Source of the DNA: Owenia fusiformis
Taxonomy: Eukaryota > Annelida > Polychaeta > Sabellida > Oweniidae
Direction of reading: 5' to 3'
DNA length: 64,000 nt
Assembly (NCBI GenBank): GCA_903813345.2
Contig: CAIIXF020000008.1
Coordinates: forward strand, 10,195,278 to 10,259,277
Positions 49,312 through 62,471 of the stretch are shown in pieces. A program made the translations under genes and the position numbers. Each line of letters opens with the position of its first letter. Position 1 is the stretch's first letter. Under the pieces are notes generated by a model, which was not told the origin of the DNA, made no database searches, and worked only from the letters and a program-made list of their open reading frames with translations.

Positions 49312-50070
49312 CTGATGGTTCCAATCCCTGGTTGGTTCTTCCTCTTTCTCATGTATATTCGTCTTGGACCTGATAAAGGTACACAAACTAAATTTAAACC
49401 AAATACAAATTGGTATGATGGATATGATGATCTGCCAGTGCTCGCCTGTTGCTAATTTAAACATCACAATCTGAAGATTGTGTTTTTAATGCAACTTTTT
49501 TCTTATAGGTGGCGCAATCTAATTGAAGTCACGTGATCAAAACTTCAATGTCACTACGAAATGTGAATATTTAAAATTGTTGTAAAAACTTGGATTATTT
49601 ACACATAAGACGACCATATATCGAAATAAATGTAAGTAAATAATTTACCCTATGTGTATAGCTTTCGCTGTGATCAGTATTTTGCACCTTGTAGGTCTAG
49701 ATCTAGAGTTTGATAAGGTAAAGTTTGAACCGATTTTTTTCAAAAAATGAAAAATGAGTCAAACTTTCAAGGATGCTTTGTAAACATTGTATGAGGAATA
49801 TGTATGGTTGTTAAATGTCAGTAGTAATATAAATCTACAATGAAATCAAACAGTGTTGAACAGCTACATTTTCTAAGAGTCCTTCATCACTAGTTCCCAA
49901 GTCTAGTATGTCCAAAATTTTATCGTTGGAACCAACAAGTGTTATTTAGTCCAAGTCTGTAGCATTTTGGTTGATATCTAGCTTTTATCTTTGAGGGCTT
50001 TGTACAAAATAAACTAATGTTATCAGTTTATTTTCTTTCAATTAGGTCCCTAACTCATCCTGAACCTATT

Positions 50071-50145
50071 CAGTGGCGTAGCGTGGATATTATGTGAGTG
50101 TATGCCACAAGTGAGCAAAGCGAACACTTTTTGAGGGGGGTTATT
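50071..50145 (+). mobile_element. Solitary transposon end, CAGTGGCGTAGCGTGG
   Basis: CAGTGGCGTAGCGTGG followed by TGAGCAAAGCGAAC and a G-rich stretch. CAGTGGCGTAGC-type ends are common on animal DNA transposons. No matching inverted end was found nearby, so this is a truncated copy. Confidence 0.45.
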
Positions 50146-51666
50146 ACAATGATACTTTATGATGTTATTAATCGATTGAAGTAGTGTAAGTGTTCCCACG
50201 ATTTCTAACATTTCTGAAAAAGACCTTTAACATGGGCTGGGAATATCTAGTTTTGCAAAGCTATCTCTCGGGAGATAGCTTTGTGTAAACTAAGTAATAT
50301 GACACCATGCCATTGCTTTTATTGTTGTTGTTGAATCTCACTGAAACCTCGACCCCGTGTGTGTTTTCAAATTCATCGAGTTGAGGTATCTGTAGATCCA
50401 CTGTAATTTGAAACTTATACCTATTTATTATTCACCTATCTCCAATCTTCATTGACCTGTTGCTAATTTGCTTCTAATGGCTCATCCTGACCTAATCAAT
50501 GCTAATTTGATGAGAGTGGTAAAAAGACACTGTTTCCAAGTAGACCTCTATTATCAGAAACACTGACGGTATGAAAAGCAGTTTGTCTCTTAAGGTTAAG
50601 ATTAAATTGTCAACTGAATATACCTTTTTGAGAACTCAGAAGACCACCACCCTTGTTTGTTGAAACAAATAATTTCTCTTTTTAAGAATCATATCCATGG
50701 TAGAAGATCGAAATGCGTAAAGCAATATATCAAAACCAGGGTAATCATGAGAGTAAATTATTATGACCTTGATCATTTGAAGTTCACGTTTTAGAGGAAA
50801 TGAAGGCTTTTAAAAGTTATGCAGATGATTTCATAAATGAATTATATCATAGCTCATATATACTTATAGTAGGAGGGGATATTATTTGTCCTTAATATGT
50901 AAGAATTATCACTCTAGCTGAGTGGGAGGAATATATTTCTATTTTGCTGATAAAATGTTGTCGCTTGTATAAGCAAAGATATAACTGGTTGCAAACTGAA
51001 TCTGAACTGACAATTGTATGCCCTTTGATTTAGAGAGGTTTGAATTGAATTTGTTTTTTTTTCAGATGTTGCCTATTGTGTTTTCCTACTTTCAAACATG
51101 TTATCTCTAGGTTTGTATCTGTTCAGGCCTGTATTAAATGGTTCATAACTATTGTTACGCATAATATATAAGTTCCCCCTTGAGTAAAGCTAAAGCTATA
51201 TGATTCAGCAAGCCTCAAAAACTTTCTGCAACTCCTTGTAATTCTTACTAAAAGTGAAGATTTTAATAGCTGTTTTTATTAGCTATTATATCTTATATAC
51301 TTAAAACCATTGCTACAGTCCTTACATATTCGCTATTAACATGGTACAGATTTTTCACTTGATTAGCCCAGGCCTAAGTGCCATGTGAAGGTAAAACTGC
51401 CATAAAATTTGGCATGGATTAACATTCATGTTGCTTACTAAGCAGAAACATGTAAAGTTTACATTTATTTCTCTACATGTATGTAACTGTGTGTCATCAG
51501 AATTTTGCTTTCACTATTTTTGGAGATGATCCAATGTTGATGGTTTACTATACATGTACAGTTTAAATATAAATGTAGTTACTAATACTCTGATTTCAGA
51601 CCATCAATACTTATTGCATAGCACCAAAAACAAATGAGTCATACTTTACGTCTATTTAATTTGGTG

Positions 51667-51833
51667 CTACTTATTTTGGCGGATTTGCTTTTTGAACAGC
51701 TACTTAATTTGCTGAACTTGAAATATTGAAATGTATAAACCATCCTTTATCATTGAAATATGAACTATTGAATTTGATGGTTACTTAATTTGGCGGACTT
51801 AAACAATTTGGCAGATCTGCCAAATTAAGTAGA
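51667..51833. mobile_element. Inverted-repeat element with CTACTTAATTTGGC motif
   Basis: CTACTTATTTTGGCGGATTT on the left pairs with CTGCCAAATTAAGTAG on the right. Extra TACTTAATTTGGCGGACTT and TACTTAATTTGCTGAACTT copies lie between. The 14-base self-palindrome TTGGCAGATCTGCCAA is at the right end. About 167 bp, no clear target duplication. Confidence 0.5.
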
Positions 51834-52718
51834 AGTACAGTATATAGAATAATTACTAGGAAATTTACTAGATTACTTGGAGACTTAACCCTGTTGTCGT
51901 GTTATATTGAAGATACTTGAAAATGTTCCTGATTTAATATATTTTAATCATTATCATAATATCTCATTTAACTTCACGGTCAAGGTACCTGTGCTCAGGC
52001 CAGGGGATAAGAGCATTCCTAAGGCTGCATGGCTAACCACAAACTCACTTATTACCAGTGTGTCTTTCATTAAGCTTGGATAACCAACTCACAGAAGGCC
52101 TGTAACACTACAGGGGTGAAAGTGCTCCATTAGTTTCACTATTTCATGAACAATTACCATTGCTTTGTGACATTGTGTAATAAAAGCCTAAGTTATGAAT
52201 GATGTAAGATGATGTAAAATGTCGTCTCCTTATTAATCAGTTAAAATGGCTCACATTGTTCAGTTTATGAAATTACGCACTTGTCCATCCGTCCTTCTGT
52301 CTGTGCTAATAGCTCATACCTATTTAAATCTCGTAATTTACATCATTGGTCTGCACTCTAACCCTTTTGAACATATGAACACACTAAAAATAAATGTTAA
52401 ATTTGTGCAAGGTGATAAAATGACTGAACAATTGTGTTTTTATACATTTCTAAGAATTCATGGATCTTGACATGTTTGTGGATGATTTTTGCTTATCTAG
52501 ATTTTGAAATCACGAGCCAAGAACCAAAACATTTTGTACCCTGGCCTTGTATGATATTCTTACTGAACAAAGAGAAATCCATATGTAACAATCTACATCA
52601 TTAGTCAACAGACAGTATGTCAATAATATAGCAGAAGTAATTAATAACTTGATCTATATCTATAGTTTATATTTACTCACTGTTAAGTCTATTTATAATA
52701 ATAATAATATATACCAAG

Positions 52719-52913
52719 CTAGTCTATGTCTAGTTCAACGTCGTTAAACTCGATAATGGCGTTCTTTACTTTTAGGAATTTTTTCTTGGGGCCATTATTG
52801 AGTTTAACCTCCATGCTATTCTTTCCTTTGATGCAAGTTGTGGATCTATCGAAACCACTTTTCCTCGCTAATATGACACTGATACTTAACAATAATATAA
52901 AACCATATTTCAT
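52719..52913 (-). CDS. Possible small secreted protein, 64 residues
   Basis: Not recognised. The open frame starts MKYGFILLLSISVILARKSG, a plausible signal peptide with basic residue, hydrophobic core and small residues. It continues as a lysine-rich, single-cysteine tail ending NDVELDID and a TAG. No intron is needed, though a donor-like AAAAGTAAAG within it could truncate it. The coding DNA contains a 17/18-base inverted repeat (52743-52760 with 52791-52808), which is odd for a gene and leaves open a structured RNA or chance. Start context TCGCCTGATGA is ordinary. Confidence 0.3.
   Translation of the reverse strand: MKYGFILLLSISVILARKSGFDRSTTCIKGKNSMEVKLNNGPKKKFLKVKNAIIEFNDVELDID
52743..52808. 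repeat. Stem-loop inside the 52719-52913 frame
   Basis: GTTAAACTCGATAATGGC (52743-52760) pairs with GCCATTATTGAGTTTAAC (52791-52808), 17 of 18 bases, around a 30-base loop. The transcript of either strand could fold into a small hairpin. Confidence 0.8.
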
Positions 52914-55575
52914 CAGGCGATTTCACATAATATTATTGTGTTAAATGTTCATTTTTAATCGTAAAATGAGTCTTATTCTTACCAATTTATGAGACGAATA
53001 TTTCAACCGGCAATGTCTGTCTGTGCGTCGCCAAAGTAAACTTGGTCAGCGAAACGAAATTGTTCTTCAATATTGATATTTATTATAACCATCCAGTATG
53101 ACATGAATCTTTGCTTTATTCAAACAGCGCGTGTATTCACCCAAGTTTACTCTATTGTTATTTATAAAAACTTTAAAAAGCAATACTCGCAACATTATTG
53201 ATGCATTTGATTACTGGTAATTTCAGCTCAAAGAAATATAGATGTCATTGATTGTGCTAGATTGTGATTGTGTTGAATAATTGTGCCTATGTGTTTATGG
53301 TTTTCTGCTTGCAAAAACGTACCTAGGAATACACTCAATTGTTTATAACTGGGATCATGTATTTTACTCAGCATACATGCTTTGTAATAATTGTTACATT
53401 TTAATAACTTCAATGTTTATCGCAAGCCTCCTACAGTATTACAATATTTTGTACTTATATATAGGATAACCGGGGTTCGTTTCGTTTTATGAACTTGTTT
53501 CGTTCAGTGTTGCTAACGGCGGTTTATTCCTGAAAGGATTTGCCATTTCGATGTTACCGGAACCAGAACAGAGTTTTCTAAACTAAGAAAAAGCCTTCTC
53601 CCAACATTTTCATAATTATATATCGATGAGGTTACAGGGGGGTATGTGATGATTTGTATTTATTCATAAGGTATGTATGCATGCGTTGATCACATTATTT
53701 CTGTAACGATACCATCTTATTACGGTTAATTCGTTCCGCATGTCGAAACCTGCTGAACGATTAAATGATCGCATCAAGGGCAAAATGATCATGGAAGTTA
53801 GACCTAGCCGGGGCCATAAGACATGTCAGATAAGAAACGAGGCCCAGGCTAGGTCTAATGTTGTTGGACTAGTCTATGTCTACCTAAAATATTAACATCG
53901 GAGTATAAACCATCCTTGGCCCAAGAGCAATTCATTGCATTACATTACATTACATGATCTGCTATGAAAGCAGTGAAGGAACGATCTTGAAGGATGGTAT
54001 AAACCCTTAAAGTTAAGATAAACTTGTTTGTAGGTTGTACTCTGAAGATTCAGTCTTCTGCGCACGGTTAAGGAAACATGACCAATGGTGACCAGGCCAT
54101 GTAGATTAATCATTATTAGCAAGCAACATGTATTTTTCTCCAGTTGTTTTTCCTAAAATCACTTGCTAATTTGCAATTGTTTCCATGTACAATTTTGATT
54201 TATTCCCATTGCCTTAGAAGGACAAGGTTTGAATTATTATAGACAAGTCAAGATAATGTTTGGGTAAGAGTAGCAGAATGAACACTCGTTTTATGACAAT
54301 AACATCACCCATGCGCTAATTTTGAGAATCAAGTCCCATCTCTCTTTAACATGCATAGATTGTGTTAAGTCTTAACAGTGTTAACATCCCAGTTCCATTA
54401 TTACATGTAAATGAGAAAGGGTGTTAATTTATAAGGCAACTTGTTATTCTGCCTGAAGGTAAGGCTAACCAGAGGTTATTTAATCAAGTAACATTGTTGT
54501 TCACTTATTGAATGCAACGTGACATATGTGTTAATCAGGCAAAATAATGCATTGTAATGTCACAATCATTACACAATAAAGTGATAAAGCTTTTATATCC
54601 CGTGCTGAGTATTTCCAAGCTATGTTTTTTAAAAGGCTTGTTTGTTATTTCCTCCTTCCATGGTATCCATTAATCCATGAGTTCGCAATTTCCAACGCTC
54701 ATTGACATTTTTTAGAAGTTATATTTTTGAATCGTTAACTCCAATTTTTTTTGAATGGATCAATATAATCTTGGATTAGGATGTATGAAAATAAGTATGA
54801 ACAAGGTGTTTTGAACTAATCAGTAATTTGGGGCATTTCATCCTCAAATCAGTGAATTTATCAACAAAGCAACACATTTCACTTCAGAATTACAATCTGG
54901 AGATAGATACATGTCCCAATATAAATGGGAACCAAACTTTATTCTTGCAGAAAGTTTAAGAAAGGACGGGTGTCATTAAGAGCCCTTTTTAGCCCCCAAA
55001 GATATCTGATAATAATGCATATCATATTGAAGAAAAATCATTTGTGCTTTATAAAAATACAATTTCAGCGAATTTTGACCTTTGATGTTCACACAACAGT
55101 CATTTAAAGATCATATACCATTTTTGGTGTTTTTACAAAAAAATCTTTATTTATTGTTGTCTAAGTAAATAGTATATAAACATTAACCAATTTAAATATA
55201 TAAAATGTAATATATGAAATACTGAAGAAAAGATACGATTAAAATTATTTTCATGGAAAAGCACATAGGGCAATATTGACAAAATGCAAATGCTATTTTG
55301 GTAGGTTCTGGGCTAGCAATGGGTACATTTCAACTGTGACTGTAATGGATTACTATTGACTTTTATCAACATCACAGGGCAACATTTAAGCAACTTAAAT
55401 ACAAGGAAAATCAAAGATTTTCTCTCATTTCTAAAACGAGGAACAAAAGCATGAATTCAAGGAAAATAAATGATGACCTGTGCCAAAATATATAACATAT
55501 GAGAAAGTTGTGGCACAGTAAAGGATATGTATAGGATATCATATGATTTTAAATGATTTTATCTTTATCTCCGAG

Positions 55576-55859
55576 TTGATATCAATATCTTGCCAAGTTA
55601 GCATAGCAAATTAGCGCAGATATTGATATCAATGAGTTGGATTAACACAATATCACGAAAATTCATAGGATGTTCTATTTTTCCGATAGTTCACCTCTAA
55701 AACTAAACAAAGCATATCAAAACAACATCCATTCATTCATTCATCCCCATGATGTCATGAAATCACTATGTAACAAAACACATCATATTGGTGGTAGTTT
55801 TCAAATCCCTGCCAAAAGGTGATATCTGTGAAATATTTTCCGTATTCCACAGATATCAC
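55576..55859. repeat. Two neighbouring hairpins sharing GATATC cores
   Basis: TTGATATCAATATCT (55576-55590) pairs perfectly with AGATATTGATATCAA (55618-55632) around 27 bases. About 190 bp on, GTGATATCTGTG (55819-55830) pairs with CACAGATATCAC (55848-55859) around 17 bases. Both stems contain GATATC. No target duplication is evident. Confidence 0.65.
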
Positions 55860-56078
55860 TTTTTCCACGCATTTGCAAAATATCATAAATATGTTTTCAT
55901 GTTACCTAACAGAGCGGAAAAGAGTTCAACTATGGGATAAAGAATAAAAAATAGGTACATAATTGAATTACCATTCCAAAAATATTAAATATGAGGGTTT
56001 AAAAAACCCTAATCCCAGATCCTCGATGTCATATATACTTGTATACTGTATATCAATGTTATTTACTGGGAGGATTAA

Positions 56079-56587
56079 ATATGGAGTGTATAGCAATGGT
56101 CAATACAATATTTCCAGATGGATATTTTTTCCCTAGAAGCAGAACCCAAACTCAGTCATGACATAGAAGCTAACTTTTGCAATTAATAGAAACTTTTTTT
56201 AAATATATTTTTATGTCACGTTGCTGTCATGTGATACTATGACGTTACCCAATTAGAAAGAACAACATGTAACAATGGGGTTGGTGGCTCAATTTGCTTG
56301 TATTAATTTTTCACAAATAATAAATTACATGTATACATATATTTTTCAACATACGTGTGTATAGTCAAATACAAAAACAATATTATGTAATATTATATAA
56401 TATGGGGCTAAAAACAGGGTGGAGGAGGGGATGTGGAGGTTAAATTATAATATATGGAGTGTATAGCAATGGTCAATACAATATTTCCAGATGGATATTT
56501 TTTCCCTAGAAGCGGAACCCAAACTCAGTCATGACATAGAAGCTAACTTTTGCAATTAATAGAAACTTTTTTTTAATATATTTTTGT
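56079..56587 (+). repeat. Recent 135-bp direct duplication
   Basis: 56079-56212 and 56452-56587 are nearly identical, from ATATGGAGTGTATAGCAATG through AAGCTAACTTTTGCAATTAA to AATATATTTTT. Only about three substitutions or indels were seen. The copies are 373 bp apart in the same orientation. Neither has transposon ends. Confidence 0.9.
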
Positions 56588-58797
56588 GTTCTATATTTGA
56601 GATGAAATAATATGAGATTCATTTCTTCAAGAGGATGGAACAAATGTGAACTTGTATATTGAACTATACTCCTTTTCTGAATAAACAGAACAACATTTTA
56701 TCCAAGCGAATTAAGAAAACCAAGGCCAATGAGTGTAATTTATGCCCAGTTAAACGAACACAATAACAACAACAACAACTTTTTGTCTGGACTCACTTAT
56801 TATGTAAGAATGAATTGTATTACTGTTTACTGCATTAAATGTCAAGTATACTATCTGTATTTAATTTCAAATGCCTATCTCACTTATCGAAGGTACACAA
56901 GAAATGTTATTTTGAAACAAATTCAGCACAACCAAAACCATGTCCACATAATATGACAAATCCAAGATGGCTGCCACAATTTTAGATCCATGCACATGTG
57001 AAGAAGTTAGAAATACACATGGTCCACAAGTTCCATCCCCAATAAAATGGGAAGTTTAAGGTTTTCACACATATCAACTCTATTCCTATATACTTTATAT
57101 TTGTGGTAAGGCTTGTGATCTAGGTAAACTTAGCATGTTCATGTACCTCCTATCCTCTGAAGCTAAAAACAGAAATAGTGACTTCAATTGAGAAAAATGA
57201 ATCTTATGGGCTCCATATACATTTTGAGTGGATGTCCGGCTTAAGTTAGATACTACTGATAATCTGAGATTGAAAATTATGTCAAGTTTAGTCCTCAGCC
57301 TCTCATAACGGATAACTTCGAGGTAATTGTGTTGTTACTGCAAAAACCTCTATTTCTTCATCACAAATCTACCATCTTTTGCATCTGTCAAAACCCTTCA
57401 TTTCATGTTAATTTTCAGACTTTTGCTTGTGCCATCATTAAATATGTATATTCAACTTGCTATTCAGAATATTTTAAAAACTTTTCATGAATTTTTTTAT
57501 TTGCACACTTTTGAAAAAATGACTAAGTCAGAGAATGGCCTCTTAATGGCATGTCCCCTTTTAAAGTTATATAAAACCTATTTCATAATAAAATTGACAA
57601 TTGCTATCTCGTGGCATCTGGTAGGGGTATTAATAATGAAGATGTCTATTAGAGCATGCAGAATTACCATTGACAGCTGGGTAAGGTATATAAGGCTTAA
57701 GACACCTGTGTCTCCATTTAAAAATATATATAATTCAAAAGGTGTTGGCATGAAACAGAATTACATTGTATATTAGAGGTCTTTGTTATACAGTATTTAT
57801 AAAAAATAAGCCAGGATAAAAAATGAGGTAAAATAATACTTTAAATTGCTACACTGAAGTTGAACAGGTGTTCCATTTAGTTGATTATACTAGGGAGGTG
57901 ATTTGATCTTTTCAATCCAGTGAATTGGACATTTACAGATACTTTACACCTCTTTTGTAATATACGTAGTGTTTTCTCAGGACACAGGAGGCAAGGCTGT
58001 AGATTCTATGATTAAATAGATCTGGCCAATTGTACAATGATCTGTTTGTACAATAGCTTTAGCTTAGAGGTCTGTTTGCTTACATGTTTTCTTGTAAATT
58101 CTTGTCACATACTCTTAGTATGAGTGTGAGAAACACAAGGGATACATTTCCTGAAATACCTCTACGCTAATCTTCATATTTTGGTATCCTTGAATAGGGT
58201 GTAGTGTAGTATACCAGACCTCTTTATCGGTCATGAATGAGTATGTGCTTAGAAAGATGCAAGTGGATATTAGATTTATGTGTTGTCCATATTTTATTCC
58301 TATATTTTGATTCTCATCAAAAGGGTTTTCCAAGCATTGAGCAACTTCAGTTTTAGAGATATTAGTCAAGAACTCTCTCTAGTGAACACATTGTCTCTAG
58401 TAGACACCCTTCCTCCACATATACTCTACTGACTTCTGTATAAATTACCTTCTCTGTAGTGAACACCTACCAACACTGAACACTTTTTCTGGAGGCAAAA
58501 CAATGTTCCCTACACAGATATTACTGAATGTTGAAACAAAATTTCCACAATTTTTCGACCTTTTTTGCGAAACTACTCAAACTATTAAGAGGGTAATATG
58601 AGAATGAACAACGAACAAAGTTCAGTAGGGATATAGTGAAGCCCTTTTAAATCAAAGGTACAGTAGACGGTAAATATTTCATTGTGACATACATTTATAC
58701 AGATTCATGAATACAGCGTTTGTTGGGATTTGCTACTCCGTGGAGTTGCTGACTTCTAGTTAATAGTAGTTTTTATAGGAATTGAAATATATACCAG

Positions 58798-58900
58798 TAA
58801 TGCTTAGGTCACATTTGCTCTGATTCAACTTGCTTCAACTTGACCAATTTTTTTTAAAGATGCTGGCCGTTGAATCGGAGCAAATGTGACCTAGGCATTA
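58798..58900. mobile_element. 103-bp inverted-repeat element
   Basis: TAATGCTTAGGTCACATTTG on the left and, inverted from the right, TAATGCCTAGGTCACATTTG. Pairing extends over 32 bases (two mismatches) to GATTCAAC. The centre contains AACTTGCTTCAACTTGACCA, matching the middle of the GGTGACATATTG family. Confidence 0.75.
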
Positions 58901-59768
58901 GTGTTATATTTTTATTGATAAACAACCCTGGTCCTTGGATGATTGATCAATTACTAACAAACAATGATAGAGTTCCAGGTATCAATCAATATGACAGGGA
59001 CTCGAAGTATATTTTTCTTTGGTTGAAAGCAACATAGACTTGTCAGTCAAGTGCAGTTTATTAGGAACCATTAAAGATCGATATAATATTTTGTTATATG
59101 TTTGAATGGTATTAACATCATGTAATAGTTTAACTGTTTTTGAGGGTATGTAATTTCGTCAATATGTAAAAGCAAGTATATAGATTATAGGCTACTAATG
59201 AAAAGAGCTAAGTTCTTACTATTATGGCATTTTGATTCTGGATATTTCTAATCTCTCTGGATCAGTTACACAAACAGATCAATTGTAACCCCTTATATCC
59301 ATAGATTTATCCATAGCTTTAGGACCAGCTTACAAGTATTCAGTCTTCAAAATGTGATCTCATATGATTTTTAATCATGAAAGTTTATACCTTCACTTTC
59401 TAATAGTTTGACTTTGCTTTTCTAACCTCTTTAATACAAGATTGTTTTTCCTTTATTGCTTGATTTTACCACATTTCAATCTTGTTCAGGTTTAATTTAG
59501 AAAAATTACACACATTTTAATACATATTTTGTATAAATTGAAGATTTGTCAAAGTTAGAGCCATTTAGTGAGAAATTCTGTGATTGATATATCTGTCACT
59601 TTGAGTATTCAAGGGGGCAAAAGAGACCTTCATGTAGCTAATGAACCATGTTTCTACACTCAGGGTACTTCATACCATACCTTAAAAATCCAAAGTAGAT
59701 GAGTTGATGTTGCATCCAGACTATGTACCTTTCTTCACCTCAAAGCGGTTTTTGTTTTGTGCTTTCAG

Positions 59769-59822
59769 ATTAGAGTATCAGAACAGACAGGTGATCTACA
59801 GGGTGATCTATATAGCATACAG
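59769..59822 (+). CDS. Orphan exon-like segment, 54 bp
   Basis: A strong acceptor (TTTTGTGCTTTCAG) and a perfect donor (CAG then GTAAGT) frame 54 bases with two open frames. One reads IRVSEQTGDLQGDLYSIQ, another LEYQNRQVIYRVIYIAY. Neither was recognised. It could be an internal exon of a gene extending beyond the window, or chance. Confidence 0.3.
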
Positions 59823-61701
59823 GTAAGTTATTCAAACAGCATCTACATATACAGGGTGAACCAAAATTAGTGGCCACTTAAAATGTGGAATTGAATTAAG
59901 GTGTATTAGCTGTCATGTGGTAGGACAAGAACCAAGAATTGGAGATCTCAATTTTGAGTTGATATTGCATTTCTTAGTTATACAGTATATCATAATATCA
60001 AATCAGGATCATGATTTATGATATAACAGCTAATATGGGAAACAAACTAGTTACTGTATGCATGTCTAACAGCTAGATATTATGACAATAAGCTTTTAGA
60101 GTTTTACAAATTAATTGGTGTAAGTTGTGACATACTGTTTTTCATAATTCTTGCATTATGAAAGCATGTTTTAATAGATGTAGACCAAAGATACATAATT
60201 CTACTAGATATATCGCTGGGCAGGAGTCATTTTAATTAATGTACCCTGGATCACCTTTTGACCAGGATCAATCATTTTACAATAAAGAGTTCAACCAGCC
60301 TGCTGTGCATGGAGCAGTGCTAATTTGTTAAAATGTATTGTCAGAGAAACATCTTTAATAGACAACAAGATTCCGTATCCAGGTTTGTTTTGAAATTTAT
60401 CAGTAAAATATAGATATAGGGTGGTCCATTGCAAAGGGTATAAACAACGATGTTTCTCATAAGATATTTGTATAAGAACATCCGTTTCTATATTGACCCT
60501 TTTTTACATGTTGAATATTCTGAAATCCTATATGTTTTAATATCCCACTACATTAAGGAGTGAACATGCATTGGTATAAATGGAGTATTGTATTTGAATG
60601 ACTGTTGACCTTCTTTTGTAAAAACACTCAACTTAAAGCGCTACACAAATAATACTTCTTATATTTTACTTTTATTGAAGAAAAGGAAATGCATTATATG
60701 TATAATAGTATCTGTAATAAATTGATATCAGAGGTATTATATTCGTAAATGGCATGTTAAGCCTTGGTCATATCCGTTAAATAGATTTAGCATTTTCACA
60801 TTGGATTAGCATAACTTGAAAGCAGACCACATACCAAATGATATAAAAAAGTCATATAACACATAACTATTGTTGTTAGCTCACATGGTTAGCTGTGTTG
60901 TAATCACTTTTTGGTGATTTCAATCTTGTTTCCTACTCGAAATACTTATCAACCAACTCAGGATTTAAATCAATAAATAATTTCTATCTCTTTATTTATC
61001 TTTTTATTTCGTTGTAAAATTAATGTGATATCAATATACAGATTAGATCCCTGTACTGCCTGGCTACCTCGAGAACTCCCTAGAGACCAGTTCCCGTTCC
61101 TTATATATTTTATTGTAAAATGGCCAGTGCCTTATGAATGTTTAAGATGTTAGGTCAACGGTAAGTAAAATGAATATTCAATGTCATAGTGCAAGAAGGG
61201 TCATAGGTTCAGGCAGTACAGGGTTAATAATTAATTATGTATGTAAATAACTGTTATGGTTTTTTTATGATTGTGTCTGTTCCCTTGAGTCATAACATAC
61301 GCCCCCCCGTTGGTGGCACACGGCCCCGTGTGCAAGGAGCGCATGAGATGACCCAAGAGAGGTGGACACCTATGGTATTAAATGGAATGTGACCGGTAAT
61401 AGTATATATATATGAAATGGATGTATAGTTTTAGAGACATTCCATAATTACAGCTTATTCATCTTGCGAATAAGTTGTTATTTTTTTTTTTTTATTCCAT
61501 TGAATAAACCATGGGCCAAGGTGATTGGAACAAATTTCCAGACAAAGTTGGCGTGTTAATAGGTTTGGATTCAGAAGAAAATACTGGGCTCGGGTGCAGC
61601 CATCTTTATATAAGCTAAGCCCCGTGGGATATTCAATGGTATAACCTTACGGAATATTAGACAGCATGTACCTCTGGTAATATACAAATAAAATACAATG
61701 G
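59823..61701. other. AT-rich non-coding DNA with one inverted-repeat element
   Basis: CCCTGTACTGCCTG (61049-61062) and CAGGCAGTACAGGG (61210-61223) are perfect 14-base inverted repeats 147 bp apart, probably the ends of a small transposon, without an obvious target duplication. No exon was recognised elsewhere. Confidence 0.5.
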
Positions 61702-62044
61702 ATATATATATATATATATATATAGCAACAGTAAAATGTGTGAACACTATCATTGAGCATTAGTAAAGTATGCGAACTCTATTATTGAGCAACAGTAAAG
61801 TATGTGAACACTATTATTAGATAACAGTAAAGTATGTGAACACTGTAATTGAGCAACAGTAAAGTATGTGAACACTATTATTGAATAACAGTAAAGTATG
61901 TGAACTCTATTATTGAGTAACAGTAAAGTATGTGAACACTGTTATTGAACAATAGTAAAGTATGTGAACTCTATCATTGAGCAACAGTAAAGTATGTGAA
62001 CACTGTTATTGAGCAATAGTAAAGTATGTGAATACTATTATTGA
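61702..62044 (+). repeat. (TA)n followed by a 32-bp minisatellite
   Basis: An uninterrupted TA run (61702-61724) leads into about ten copies of a 32-bp unit, TATTATTGAGCAACAGTAAA followed by GTATGTGAACAC, with single-base variants between copies. Confidence 0.9.
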
Positions 62045-62471
62045 AAACTAGCCCCCGTGATGCAACAGAAATAATTGCAGATTAGAATAGTCCATTGAGC
62101 AGTTCTGGAATAATTGATAGCCAGTACTAGGGATAGTGGTCTGCGTATATGTTACCCATGATGGCAAATGAGTAAAGTTCTAGCTGACACAGTATTTGGA
62201 CCGGAACGGTGTGGTAATGGGGATAGGACGACAGTCACTCGCTAAGTTGTCGGACGGCTGTGTGGCGTATAACTGGATGATCGTTGGTTATACACACTGG
62301 ACATTACGAATTGTCCTAGTATTGTTCATGGATTTACGCCTGGATATAATGTTCATTATGGGATATCACTGAGAGACTCCTGCGTGTCGTACAGCGTGGT
62401 GGTCGAGGGCTGTACATACGATAAACGCAATTGATCCGGGATTGATCCTTAGGCGTATTCTGGACTGAGTA

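Larger units (their letters stand above)
47965..52718. other. Intergenic DNA upstream of RPS29
   Basis: A run of 16 C lies at 48855-48870. Listed elements are at 48529, 49164, 50071 and 51667. A segment at 49500-49640 (CACGTGATC, then ATAAATGTAAGTAAAT) could be a small promoter plus donor but has no coding support. The remainder is AT-rich with no exon recognised. Confidence 0.45.
52914..59768. other. Gene-poor AT-rich DNA
   Basis: No conserved exon was recognised. Small structures include TTAGACCTAGCC/GGCTAGGTCTAA (53798-53809 and 53847-53858), a TTACA pentamer run near 53940, two hairpins (55576-55632 and 55819-55859), a 135-bp duplication (56079 and 56452), and a GTGAACACC-type repeat near 58384-58475. 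One 149-codon open frame at 57327-57776 is treated as chance. Confidence 0.4.

Noticed and set aside
57327-57776. A 149-codon plus-strand open frame
   Set aside because: Composition is what AT-rich DNA gives (Phe, Ile, Leu, Tyr, Lys). No signal, domain or splice context was recognised. Reconsider only if transcript evidence appears.
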